Notes under the pieces: generated by a model
What the model saw: the letters and a program-made list of their open reading frames with translations, nothing else
Told to the model about the DNA's origin: nothing
The model's database searches: none
Translations under genes and position numbers: made by a program
In this document: piece after piece, positions 50,188-62,616 of the stretch
How the letters are laid out: each line of letters begins with the position of its first letter
How positions within the stretch are numbered: position 1 is the first letter of the stretch
Assembly (NCBI GenBank): GCA_023055355.1
Contig: JALJCS010000001.1
Location: forward strand, 54,317,381-54,381,380
DNA length: 64,000 bases
Source: Agelaius tricolor
Lineage: Eukaryota; Chordata; Aves; Passeriformes; Icteridae
Reading direction: 5' to 3'

Positions 50188-52529
50188 GGCTACCTAAATA
50201 AAAATAAAAAACCCCAATGCTTTACCCAACGTAATTCCTTCCCTCAGTGGTACTTGGGGAATCTGAACAATTTTGACCTTGGCAGCATTCTGCACACACC
50301 ATGGCTAAACAAACCTACAAGTTAATAAGCATATAAACAGCCTACATACCTACAGTACTGTAAAACTTTTGCAGAATCATATATGCTATAATGGTATTTA
50401 GTTACTTCAATGCAACAAAAACCAGTTCCACATGATTCACTTCATTACTTTCCTTCATAAACAGCAGTTAACTCATTTCTTAAAATACATTTATTAATTT
50501 TTAAATTAGCTTGTATTCTAACTGCTCTTCCCACAGATGATTTTAAGGTATACATCCCTCCATCGGGGCACAGCCCTTGCCCAGGTAATGAAGTGGTAAA
50601 ACCACCCTAGATATAGATTACATGTACAAGGCACTCAGTCCATCAGCTCTGACACAAGGAATAGCACCGTGAGGAAGTTTCACAGGAGAGTCAGGGAGAT
50701 TCAAACAGATCTTGATAAGTGGGGGGTGGAACTGGATGATGGAATGAAAACAGACAGCCACGTTAAACTGAGCGGTACAAATAATGCTTATTTTGCTTCA
50801 GATTAAAATGGTAAGGCAAGTTTTAGTAAAGAGACTGTAAATTCATCTGCTGTCTATTTCATGTAGTAGCAAGAATTTAGTAGTGAAATCCTAAAACACA
50901 CAAAATGATTGTTACACTGGAAATCTGTCACAATAGTTCACATGTGTATAGTACAAAACAATGTAAAGCATTGCAACAATATGAATATCGTGCCAAAATT
51001 ATCTGTAATCTTGATCCTCCTATATAAAAAATATGAAAACACTGTATAATTAACTGTTCAAGAAAATCAAAGGAATGACCTAGAAAAACAAGATTTCCCA
51101 GTGTCATCCTAATCTAATAAAATTATCTGTCAATATCCCAATTCACTAGGAAACTCCTTCTCACAAGAAGAAATTCTTAAAAAGCAAACTCAAATAATTG
51201 AATCTTCAGAGTTAAAAAATTATGTGTTCTGTAAAAGAAATACATGTTCAGTAAAAAGCCCCAGATTCTGCATTATTGTCATTGCTTTTTCCTCTTGGAA
51301 TCTGCAACACATCAACAGCACTTTTCCCAGCAAAGCACAGCTCTGAACGATGATACACACCTGTCCTTGTCTCCGGGAAAAAAACAGGGGAAATGAAAAC
51401 CTAAATCACATCTGTCTACCCAATAACTTTCTCATGCTCCTCTCTGCAACTCCCATTCCTCAAACCTAGCATTAGTTTTAACAGGCCAATTCTGAAATTA
51501 GGGGAAGCAGCCACGTAGCAGAAATCTGAATCTTTTTCTATATCTGTATTTCATGCTGCTAAAAAAGTATGCTATAAAAAAAAAAAAGGCAAACACATTA
51601 ACAGTAGCTTTATTAAAAAATAAATACTTGTGGGGTTTTTGTTGTTTTAAGTCCCAATCTGAATGGGAGCATGCTTTCTGTAGCAAGGTGGTGTTGGTTG
51701 CTGGAGGGCACGGTTCTGGTCCCACCAGTTGTACAATCAGGTAGAATTTACAGAAGAAAAAGAAATCTGGTCTAACTTGCTCACCCCATCAAGGAGAAAC
51801 AGCAAACTATTTGCAAATATTCTGAACTGCTCTCTTCCCACCCCTAAACAAAGAGACCACCTGCCTCAACATTTATTTAAAATGTGCAGGTATTTACAAG
51901 CAAACTTTGTATTCTGATTGTTAGATGACTTGGTAAATCTGATACTCCCTCCAAGTTCAAATCAGCAGCGTAAACCAAAGGGGCCACACGGAACTGTAAA
52001 GGACCCGCCTGATCCGGCAAGCATCACCCCCGTTTACATGTCAACAGGAGGCAGCTGAGCGAGGGAGGATGCTGAGCAGCACACCCAGCCAGACAGCTCA
52101 GGCACACCAGACTCAGGCTGCCTGAGTGCACCCACCAGTTAAAATTTAATGAGTAACAGAAGGAAGACTGAGCAAATAAATTCTTTTTCTCTGGTAGAAA
52201 CTGAAGTCGCTGTGATGTAGTGACTGGTGTTAAATGGTGGGTTCAAACCTTTGAGGAGATGCATATTCCCACCATGAAAGCAGTACCAAATTTTGCCTTC
52301 TTGTGACATTTTTATGAAGTCTGGAAAGGGAAAAACCATACTACAGACTGCCTCTTCATAAAAGCAGCAAGGGGAAATATGGATTGCTGCTGCTGCTGGT
52401 ACCACCACAAAAGCTGGATGGTTCAGTGTTGCAGCAGTTCATTTTAGTATAGTGGCAATCTAAATGGGCATAGGACCACCCAAAGAGGGATACTTATCAA
52501 TCAGAAAAGCAAACTTAGTTGCCAAGCCT
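50188..52529. other. Intron, nothing firmly recognised
   Basis: AT-rich. A small CpG-bearing patch (CACACGGAACTG, GACCCGCCTGATCCGGC, CCCCCGTTT) lies at 51985-52035. Short A-runs occur near 51577-51588. Confidence 0.5.
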
Positions 52530-52733
52530 TTACAGTGAGGGTCATGAAGCATTAGAACAAACTGTGAAGCATTGCCCAGACTGTGGGTACCCCATTCCTG
52601 GAGGTGTTCAAGGCCAGCTTGGATGGAGCTCTGAGCAACCTCATGTAATTGAAAGGTATTCTGTCCATGACAGGAGGGTTGAAACTAGATGATCTTTAAA
52701 GTTCCTTCCAACCCAAACCATTCCATGATTCTT
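52530..52733 (+). mobile_element. CR1 LINE 3'-end fragment, plus orientation
   Basis: The plus strand reads CR1 3' UTR in sense: TACAGTGAGGGTCATGAAGC, then CTGGAGGTGTTCAAGGCCAG, ending AACCCAAACCATTCCATGAT and a degenerate terminal ATTCT microsatellite. It is 5'-truncated and opposite in orientation to ARID1B, unlike the other three copies. Confidence 0.94.
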
Positions 52734-52919
52734 ACTTACTTGAGTAAATACCTAACAGTTGCTTTGAATTGCATACACATCTTCTGAAACCTCCACACTG
52801 GTACTCTCAGAAAGGCAATGGGAGCTTTAAATTCATATTAAAATCCAAAATGTGGCCACATCCACACCTTGATAACCTAAGCTGCGCAGTACTGGAGAGG
52901 AAGGCTGTTAATCACATTT

Positions 52920-53462
52920 ATGTATGTCCAAAATAAAGATGATGTAGGAAGAAAGACAGCAGTTTACATTTTCTTAGCATTAATCCCACTGGTTGCAGGG
53001 CACGGGGCCAACCACAGGCCAACGATGTTCAAGGGTGCTGAGGAAGGCACGTTTACCATCTGTGCTCACTCCAGCTTGCCACAGAGTACTTGGGAGCTTT
53101 GTAAAATAAATGTTACCACATACCCATGTAAACTGCCTAAGCCTAACCCTGAGGCCATCAGTATTTATTCTGCAAGCACCATGAGATGCTTCATGCTGAA
53201 AAGGAACATTAAACATGTATTTATGGCTAGCTTGGATCACTGGCAGAAAAAAGGAAATATCCAAGAAAGTCTGACATGCTGTACACACACAGGGACATTG
53301 CCACAGGAGACAGGCCCTCCCAAATGCCTCACCTTGCCTTGTCTTTTCAGAGACCAGAGTAGTGTGGGCATGGGGCACAAGGAGAAGAGAACCAACTCTT
53401 ATTATGTTATTTATCCAGATAAGCTGGACTTTCTGACAAGTGGGTCTTCTCAGCTAACATAG
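52920..53462 (+). other. Unexplained plus-strand ORF, 180 codons from ATG
   Basis: The ORF begins at a genuine ATG. Residues about 14-28 (AVYIFLALIPLVAGHG) form a hydrophobic stretch that resembles a signal peptide or anchor, preceded by basic residues. The rest has eight or so Cys and one NVT glycosylation sequon. No domain is recognised. It is antisense to ARID1B and lies just 3' of a CR1 fragment. A second plus frame at 53491-53754 follows after a polypyrimidine stretch and TGCAG. This could be chance, a decayed mobile or duplicated gene, or an intronic gene, and chance is most likely. Confidence 0.22.
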
Positions 53463-53762
53463 CTTTTTTCCTCCTATTCTGTGTATCATTTTGTCTTTTC
53501 TTCTTCATGCAGGATTGCTATGGAATTGTCCAGACCCACCTCCACAGTACAAGGAGGCATCACAATCTCCAGGAAGCCTGCACTTTTTTCCATCCTCCCA
53601 GGGAGCTTTAAAATCTTCTCCATATGGGAAGTGGGACAAAGCTCCACAAGTGGGTGTTGTTTGGAATCACCCTCCATACTCAAGGTGGTTGGATACACTC
53701 CTCTACTGCCTGCAACTCTCCGGACAAAGCTGGACCACAATTAGGACTGTATGATGGATGGA

Positions 53763-55849
53763 AAGGAACTTATGGCCATAAATCTCTTGGTCTATCTCTT
53801 AATTAGTATAAAACTAACTGGGGAAAAAACCCCACAAACCACAGAGGTATTTATTGAGACTAAACTTACTAGACATTAAGAACTATTGGTTAAGGAGATG
53901 AAATTTGAAAAACATGATCACAGTTTCTTGGTTTTATGTTTTTTTTGACTGTCACAAATAGCATAGCAGTGATACGTACAGGTTGTTCAGAAAGAAACCC
54001 GTTGGTGTTGCCGCTACTTAGTTATAAGTACTTTAAAACACTTTGATACATCTGTAAGGGGTCCCTAAAAATACAAAAAGAGCACCTTGTTCCCTGCTAT
54101 AATGCCATTCTCTACTCTTTGAAAACATCCAGTATGGAGGGCACTCAGGAGACTTCAGCAACCCCAAAACACAACTTTAACAGTGAGTCAAAGAAAAGAG
54201 GTTGGAAAATCCTTTTAGTCATCTGAACACCTCAGGTGAAACAAGTCCACAAAGAAATGAAAAACAGAACTGGGGAGACATGCAATCCTAACTCTCCTAT
54301 GAGTAGCAAAACAGAATTTACTGGAGGTTAATATGAGGATCTATTTTTTCTAAGCTAAAACAAACCCGAAAACTTATTTACAACTCCCAGGTTCCTAGCT
54401 AAGTCAACAGCACAAAGACAGATGTAAATGAGGACTCATTTCTCTATATTTTCCCATATACTAAGCACACACAGACAATCCAAGTGTCAACACATCAAGA
54501 CAGAGATAATTCTGACCCTTGAAAATATTCTCTTCTGAAGAGGATTAATTGGCTTTAAAACAATTTAATTTGGCTTTGAAGATGCAACTGTTATTAGCAA
54601 CCACCAGATGGCAGGAGCAAAGGCTGCTTACAGTTTTCAACAAAAGAAAGCTGTCTTAAGTAAGGCAAGCATTAGAGGAGAACAATTTTTTATGTCTACT
54701 TTTTCTTCTCTTTCAATTGGTTATTTTCTTTTTCTTCCCAAGAAGTATTATTTTATTGCAATCAAACTAATACATTAGAAAAAACAAAAAAGAAAAACGT
54801 CTCTTGTGAACATGTCTCTCAATTTTATCTCCTGCCATCTCCATCTCATAGCTCAAGGGTTCTGTTACAGATATTGCAAGAACAACAGTTTCTTTCTAGG
54901 TTTGCACAGTCATAACTCACAGTCAGCCACCAAATGTATTCCCTTTGATGTCCTACGCTTCAAACCAGGAAGCTGACACATAGCTACACTGTGTAGCTCA
55001 ATTTACCCTCGGGATTTGAACTTCTGCTATCTGGGATATGAAAATAAGTAGACTACAGAAGATGCACCAAGATGTGCTGATTGTTGCAATAATGCAGCAT
55101 CTACAAGGTGGAGGAAAGCAAAACCCCTCCCCTGAAAGTATGAACCTCCCCAGTCTGCCCAACACTCCCCCACCAAAGCAACCCAAAAGACACCTTAATA
55201 AACTCGAGTAAAAGTAGTATGTTTTGGAGGAAAAGTATTTTAGTCCTGAGCATACTGGATTCTTAAAACATGTATCCTGTATCAGAGAAAGAACACTTTA
55301 AAAATGCAATCCAGCAGCACATACTTTAAAAGACTTAGGAATAGACTCTCTAAACAACTTACAGAGTTACTAAATTATGGAGACAAGGTCATCACTTTAT
55401 GTTGTGTCATAAAACAAAAAATACGGCTAGTTCCACGAACAATGCTGGAAGCTCCACCATACAGACATATCCACATCAGAAATACCACCCTTGCTGTATT
55501 TCTTTGATAGAGCTGTCTCTCCATTATGCTGATTTCTCGATCAAAGAGAAAGCTTTACTCCTGTATTTGTCTTCCGCAAAGGAAACATAAAATCGCTCCT
55601 ACAGTGAACACATCCATCGGGAATTAGATTCTTTTTCCTCAACCCCAGCAGCACACAGTCCCAGAAAAGAACAGGTGAAGCTCTCTCCTGCTTCAAACCA
55701 GTGTGAGATGTAGTTGTGTGGTTAATTCTGCCTCTGTACATAAGCAAACATGCCACTTGCAAAATATGAAAGGCTTTCTTCCCTGCCCCATTTTTAAATG
55801 ACACCTGCAAATCACTAATCCAGTTGCGATTTATTTCCATATGTCAAAT
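53763..55849. other. Intron, nothing recognised
   Basis: AT-rich single-copy DNA without recognisable repeats or exons. Confidence 0.5.
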
Positions 55850-56480
55850 TACAATCTTAACTTGTGCAAAGCAACATAATAGTAATGATTAAGCCAATTA
55901 CATCACAGCACAGCTTAAAACGACACACAATGGAAGGATTAAAGCTCGCTAGCAAATAAGAAAGTCCTGTTCTTGGTGGAGCTCCCCCACTGTGGGAACA
56001 GAAGTGTCTCTTTTCCTGTTGCACAAACTTGTGAGCCTTCTGACATGTAGCTGCTGGACTGCCATTAACAAACTTATTTATATTAATGCAGCACTAAGCT
56101 GGGATCACTGCACCTCGGCATTAGCTGCGGAGGGCGGGCTCTGTGGCCAGCGCTGCCAACACGGCTGATGGCGCTCCACAGCTCCACAGACAGGATGGGA
56201 CACGTGCACCAGGTGATCTCACCAGGCTTAACTGAATGAAGCCTCCCTAACCTACAGTATTTGGGTCAGGCGGATGCTGACAGTAAAAGCTTTAGGGAAA
56301 GGGAGGGAGAGCAAACCGAGCGCAGGTATTTAAAAAGTCAGGCATCCTGTTCTCGAGAGAGGGCCAGACACCCTTTGCAGCCCGCATGAAGCGTGTGCTA
56401 CGCCATTTGACACCATAATTCCAACTGATGCCAATATGCAGCTCCAACAACAATAAAATGTGAGTTAAATCTTTACATAA
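55850..56480. promoter_or_regulatory. CpG-retaining candidate conserved element
   Basis: A transposon-free block with retained CpGs: AACGACAC, GCTCGCTAGC, CCTCGGC, GCTGCGGAGGGCGGGC, CAGCGCTGCC, ACGGCTGATGGCGC, CCGAGCGCAGG, TCTCGAGAG, GCCCGCATGAAGCGTG and CTACGCC. It also has homeodomain-like AAGCCAATTACATCA and CCATAATTCC words. It resembles conserved enhancers. A short TTTTTTTTTTT/CTCTCTTTCT tract follows at 56679-56706. Not tested by alignment. Confidence 0.4.
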
Positions 56481-59400
56481 TAACCAACCTTTCACACTAA
56501 GATTTTCAATTCTACCTCAGGGATAAAAAGGTTCTAATGGAAATTGAGCATCTGAATCTCTTAGGAGGATTTAAAAAACTCCCACACTACTATTTTTATT
56601 TGTTCATTGCCTTGGTCTTTAAATGAGCATTATTCAAAATGGTTAAACATTTTACCTTTTACTTCTGCCCTGGGCACCTTTTTTTTTTTTCTCTCTTTCT
56701 TTTTCACATCTTTGTATTCCTCCTATTTTCTCTGCCATCTGCAAACACTGGTCCCATCTGCTAAAATTTAACTTCCTACTCAGCTAAAATAAACACAAAA
56801 TAAATTGGTACTGTTAGTATTTTACAAATCATCATTAGGCTTTAGTAAGATTAATGGGACTCAAACAGTTTCCAACTTGGAAATACATTCCTGTGTGTTG
56901 ACTGCAGACTTGGGCAGATACCACTCCATCTATAGAGTAAGAGTGAGCTCTTACTCTACCCTTACTTTCTTGGCAATTATGGTTTTGAAGGACTTATTAT
57001 ATATGTAAGTTTATTCTCATCAGAATTTGAACAAACCAGGCCTAACTGTTAAGCCTGTCCCAGATCACCTATCAGCTGCTCATGATTTGCTACGTGGTCA
57101 TTCCCCCTACATCTCTACATGCATAACCACACATATATCACAACCCTTCTAAATATTGAAACAAAAGAACCAGTCAAAAGCTGGAAGGTTTTTTTTCTTT
57201 AAAAACAAACATGCATTCAAGCACACACACAAATAAATGTGTAAACTGAACTGAACACCATGTGTACCATCTTTGAAAGAGCTGTTACAGCACACCAACA
57301 GCTTCCTCCTCCTGGTAAAATTAGTTGCACAGACAGCTGAATGGGTTTACTTCCTTCTAGTCAACCAAAAGAAAGCTTTGGACAGCAATGCAATCAAATC
57401 TGTACTTATTTGACATACTTATAATTATCAAACAACAACTTTTTTTTTTAAAACTGATTAAAAATGTGCTTAGATTTTTATGGCCTTTTAAACAGTACTG
57501 GTCTCACATATGCACAAAATGAAAACAAGAAGTTCATAATAAATGTAATTTTTACTCTAATAAATGCCTTATGTCCTACATCTTTTGGGGAAGACTGTTT
57601 ACTTATTAATAAGTTGAGGAGGAGGAAACATTTTTAAGGACTGCTGTTAATGGTTCGCAATTTGCACCTGTTCCATGCTCAAGGAGTAAAGACAGGATTT
57701 GGTACTTCAAGGTGCCTTTTCCCTGGGTATTTTGAAAGTTTGACACGATTTCTTTTGTTTTCATTTTATTTTCTAAAATAAGAATTATTTTGTCTAAATC
57801 AATATGCATAACTTGTATCAAAAGCATTCTGTAGCTGATTTCTACAAACACTTACGAGGATGATGATCATCATCCAAGACTCAGCCATTCAAGGGGCCAG
57901 ATCTACATCAGCCAGGTCTTCACTTTGCCAATGATAACTACAGCGAAGCTGAACAATGTTCTGATGTCTCATTCAGCACCTTTTCCTGAGAAACAGTCCC
58001 ATTTGCTGCCAGTATGCATATTTACCATGAGACTGAGATCATGGAGATTTTAAGAATAACAAATGACATTGTACATTCTTTTAGTAGTCTACAAATATCC
58101 TTTTTTAAAAGACACTATTCTTGTATGTATCTACAGGCAACACAGCCTGTCAACAGCTTAAAACTAAGTGGCATCTAAGGATAGGTGGAATGGATGCAGT
58201 CAAAAGAAGAGTCATCCCCTGCAGCAAACTGTGCTTCTGCTCCTGCATACAGAGGGGCCCTACAGTGTTTCAAGCTGAGACATATTCTACACCCAAACCC
58301 AAAAAAGATAGCTCCCCTCAACAGTCTACAATAGCCCTGGAGGAAAATTCAGGCTAAAAGCAGGTACCAAGGAAATCACTGCATGGTGCAAAGTTTTAAC
58401 CTTACATCCTTCTCAACTGTTAGGTGGCCAACCGAGTTATCATATCAACTTACTTCTTAATTTATAAAATTACCTATTTTTCATTTAAAAAATTTTGCTT
58501 ATACACATTCCCTACTGGCACACAAACTCATCTGTTAATGTAACGGAGACACTGGCATTTATTTGTCATTGAGACAGACAGTAAGGAAAGCATGTCAAGG
58601 GAGAGAAGGGAAGAAAGTGCTTTTGCAGCATCTCTAAATAGACAGCAAAAATAAATTCTGGGATTAACAAGTTTTGGATGATAATTTAGCTTTCTTTTTG
58701 ATTGATAAAAAGTACATGACATTCCTAGGCATAGTTAGTTCACTATATAACATAAAGCTACTATTATAAGAGAGTTGGTGATGGTTCTGAAGACCAATCT
58801 TAGGAAAAAAGATGCTGCGCAGTCTGGACATTGATGGTCAGAGCTAGCAACAAACTGAATTCAGTTCTGCAAAACAGAAGCTTAGCAACAGAAAACTCTT
58901 AAAACTTTTTGTAATAAAAAGGAGTTTCAAAGGATGTCCATCAGGATGACAAGACATAAAAACACCTTGTAAATCTAGCCATGAAAAAAACTCAAAAGCC
59001 TCCTCCACAGTGCTTTTTTTTAGCTCTGAGAGTGACTGGCAAAAATAATCATCAGTAATATTTCTTTTTACCCACCTAGTCTGAAGGATTATGGAGATGA
59101 GCTCACAAGAGCTGACCCTCCAGGTTTATTAAATATTCAATGAATATTCTGTATGCTTGCTGGGTATTAAATAAAAATCAGAAAATACTGCAGACTACCA
59201 TATATTATATACTTCAAATAATACCAGAGTAGCTCTGTTTGTTTTCTAATAATTTATTGAAATCACTTTATCACATATCAACATAAAAATGTACAATATA
59301 GACACAATGTAAATTCTGGCATCATGAATATTTATGTACTTTTAAAGCTTTTTTTTCCCTGCTGGTTAATTTTGCTTATTGTATTCCAATAAAACCTGGA

Positions 59401-60632
59401 GAACTTATTCAATATTTTCTTGCTTTTCCTTTTTACCTTAATAGTAACAGCACTGCTATTTTTCCACCTGCAGTAGCATCACAGCATATGGGCCTTCAGC
59501 CGCAGGAAACTCTTAACTGTCATGATTTAGCCTACTGCTCCTACAATCTCCATTTTCCCTTCCCCATCCACTCTTCCTGGCTAAATGGTTATAGCCTACA
59601 CACAATCTGCCCTGATTAAAATAATCTGCTATTAGTGCTCAGTTAAAACAGTGGTCATCACCACAATGCTCACTGGCCAAAGAAACTTGAGCACTAGGTA
59701 GGACACAGCCCATCCATGTAGCTGGGTGGGTCTGAAGTCGTCTCTCCAACACACACGGCCCGCCACACGTTGATCTACAATTGAACACAGGGTGATGCAG
59801 CTGTTCAATGCACTACTTCCTACTCAAAATGCTCTGTGAAAAAGGGCCTGAACAAAGTGGCTTACTCAGCAGACTGCCAAGCAGACAACAAGTACAATTT
59901 CTGAGTTGCAAATCTATGGAACAAGAATAAACTCAGCGTTTGGGCAAGTCCAATCTTAAAGACTACTGCTAAGCCGACCTTACATGGGTCCACGTGGGTT
60001 TCTGCAAGTAAAACTTGCTCACAGGTTTTATACCAAGAAAAGGATTAAGACAGCTTGTGTGCCATTCTCAAATTATCACACACAAGGGAAAGTTTCTGAA
60101 TTGATGGATGTAAGTCACAGGACCCTCAATTCTCAGGTTGAAAATTGTCATTTTCTATGTCATCACATCCAACAATTCATATTGCTGGGTCCTATATAAC
60201 AAAACTGCACCAAACTACACACCTTGTGTCCAAATGTAGCATCCTCGGAGGCCAAGACTTCAACCTGAAATTATAAGGAGAAAGATAATTTCAAATTTAG
60301 CCACCACCAAGAACCTCTCTCTCCTGAGCACAGTTCAGGCAAAGAATTGATCTGTAAATGAAGGTGTCAGTCTGGATCAACCCTAGGAAACCTGCACATG
60401 ATAGGATGTGCAAAACTAACAGCTGACAATAGAAATCCTGGAGTGAAGAAACTTAGAGAGCATCCCTCACGACACGAACAAGGTTTCTCCACCTGAATGA
60501 CATAAAGAATAATTGCCAGTGTCCCAGAATTTACTGTACTACAGCTGGAACATTTTTCTCCATACAGAATTTTGACTACGCCAAAAAGCTGCCTGAGCAC
60601 AACCAGAATGATCTGCAATGGTAAGTCCCTGC
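56481..60632. other. Intron, nothing recognised
   Basis: AT-rich single-copy DNA with a pyrimidine tract at 56679-56706 and short frames only. Confidence 0.5.
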
Positions 60633-60654
60633 AAAAAAAAAAAAAAAAAAAAAA
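60633..60654. repeat. A22 homopolymer
   Basis: Twenty-two A after CCCTGC. On the ARID1B sense strand it is T22 followed by GCAG, a canonical splice-acceptor arrangement (see findings). It may be the tail of an old retroposed sequence, but none is recognisable upstream. Confidence 0.93.
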
Positions 60655-61184
60655 GCTGGAAACCCCTGACCTCTTTCCCTCCTGTTACCCTCTCAGCAGG
60701 CTGGGTACTTCTGTACCAGCACAAGTGGAACAGCAACAAGGAGAAACTCTGCAGCCAAGGTCTTGGCTGCGGGCTCCTGTCCTGTCTTGCAAGAGACAAC
60801 TGTTTGAAAACTAGAATTTGGGGAACACAAGCTCCCCAGGCAAAGGCTGAGACCAACTGGCTGAGAGATACAGTGAGTGTTTGAAAGTCTGAGAAAAACA
60901 AGCTGTCAGGTCATTGAGTGGTGCCCCAGATGAAAGCCCTTGCTTTGGCCATACACTGGTTGCCACACTGGTGGCAAAGCCCTTGCTGGTTGCCACAAAC
61001 TGCCCAGCTCTAGAGTTGATACACGTTACACTGCAACAACAGGAACAGCCGTAGGAAAGCAAGCACACTGATTTTTCATTAGACTCCTTAAAAATGCTTC
61101 ACACTTCGGCACCTTTCACCTGAGAATCTCGGTCTTTTATGAATTCTAATTAATTAAGCTTCCCAATACACCAGTGAAGTCGGA

Positions 61185-61330
61185 AATGTCATCATCCCAA
61201 TATAGAGAGAGAAGAGTGAGGCAGAAAGAGATTGAATAGTTTTTTAGTAGTTATGTGCCAAGCCAGGGACACACTCATGGAAAGAATCCCAGATCTCTCC
61301 TCTCAGGCTCACAGTTTAACAACTAGGAAA
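61185..61330 (+). mobile_element. MIR/CORE-SINE-like remnant (weak)
   Basis: The order of words matches a degenerate MIR-type SINE: ATCATCCCAATATAGAGAG, then GAGGCAGAAAGAGATTGAAT, then CCAAGCCAGGGAC, then AGAATCCCAGATCTCTCCTC. Divergence is high and the 5' part is not clear. Confidence 0.5.
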
Positions 61331-61864
61331 TTCTCTGTTTCTCTGATTTACATCGTATTTAGAATGCCTACTGCTGCATTATAATTTATACAACTAGTAT
61401 AACTAATGCATCTAATCTCCAGTTTAACTTAAGAAGAGTGAAGGATTTAAAGCAAATCAAAAGGGAAAAAATGAATGTGAAGTTTCACCCTGAAGCATGT
61501 TATAATGCCAGAGTTATAAACCCCTGAACAAGAGGGTTTATAATGGAAAGGCTGATAAACTAACAATGATGGGAGCACTTAAATATATTTATGTCATGAT
61601 CTAGCAACATATGGTATTTCTTCATCTCTAAATTAAAAAAGGGAGGAGAAAAAAAAAAAGTGGGAGGGAGATAAAGTATTCATAGGAACTAGGAATAAAT
61701 GAAGAAAATGAACCTGGAGTTACCCAATTGTGACCTGTCCAGCTAATTAGGAATGACAGTAAGAGGCTACAAAATAGCATCTCATTCAATAGGAGGCAGG
61801 GAAAAAAATCCAAGTAAATAAAATCAATCTAAAATGATATGATACATATTAGCTCCTTATATTA

Positions 61865-62050
61865 AGCTTCTAATCCTTTAGGCACTTTATAAATATTAAA
61901 CAATCAGTCCTGGTGAGACTGATAAATATCCATAATATATTTTACAGATGAAGAAACAGAGGGTTAAGTGACTTGCCCAGGGCCAGAAAGAATAATCAGC
62001 CACTGGATTGGAAATAACTGTATGACTGCTTGTCACAATACAGTGCCCTG
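61865..62050 (+). mobile_element. MIR-like SINE remnant
   Basis: TTTTACAGATGAAGAAACAG followed by GGTTAAGTGACTTGCCCAGG at 61941-61982 closely matches the conserved core of MIR. The upstream CTTTATAAATATTAAACAATC and downstream partial matches also follow MIR order. It is an ancient tRNA-derived CORE-SINE copy, far diverged at both ends. Confidence 0.75.
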
Positions 62051-62105
62051 CTCAGACGCTCAGGTGGCTTCTGAAAAAGAGTCATTCCACTATCAGAAGC
62101 ATCCT

Positions 62106-62129
62106 GGTTAGGGGTTAGGGTTAGGGTTA
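62106..62129 (+). repeat. Short interstitial telomere-like repeat
   Basis: GGTTAGGGG then two perfect TTAGGG units then TTAA, about three and a half telomere units with one extra G. It lies between the MIR-like remnant and a CR1 copy. Confidence 0.9.
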
Positions 62130-62301
62130 ATGTGGTACACATCTGAAGTGTCAATGCTCATTTTCACTAGGCTTATTGTTTTGGTACAGCATCTGGTTAG
62201 CACCACTAGATAGACCCCAAAAACTTTTCAAACTTACTCAGTTTTCTCCATCCAGAATTATGTAGTCATATATCCCAGACGCTATCTCCAGTCCCATTAA
62301 T

Positions 62302-62616
62302 CGTAGAATCATAAAGGTTGGAAAAGAGCTCCAAGATCATCAAGTCCAACCTTTGATGGAACACAAGTGCCATGTCTGTTTGTTTCTTGAAGACTTCCAG
62401 GAATAGTGATTCCACCAGCTCCCTGAGCAGCCCATTCCAATACCTGACCATCCTTTCAGTGAAGAAATTTTTCATGATGTCCGACTTGAACTTCCTCTGG
62501 CAGAGCTTAAGGCTATATCCTTCTGTCCTGTCACTTGCTGCCTGGGAGAAGAGGCTGATCCCCACGTGGGAACACCCTCAGTTGTTGTACCTTTCAGGTA
62601 GTTGCAGAGAGTGGAT
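62302..62616 (-). mobile_element. CR1 LINE 3'-end fragment, divergent subfamily
   Basis: The plus strand starts CGTAGAATCATAAAGGTTGG and continues as the reverse complement of a CR1 3' end through GTGAAGAAATTTTTCATGA to AGGTAGTTGCAGAGAGTG. Its words differ from the other three copies, so it belongs to another CR1 subfamily. It is 5'-truncated and in the same orientation as ARID1B. Confidence 0.92.

Noticed and set aside
50002..50325. Lys-rich plus-strand frame and Phe-rich minus-strand frame
   Set aside because: Both are read through homopolymeric A/T runs and have no other content resembling a protein.
54198..54245. Possible CR1 fragment at GAGGTTGGAAAATCC
   Set aside because: The similarity does not extend beyond this word.
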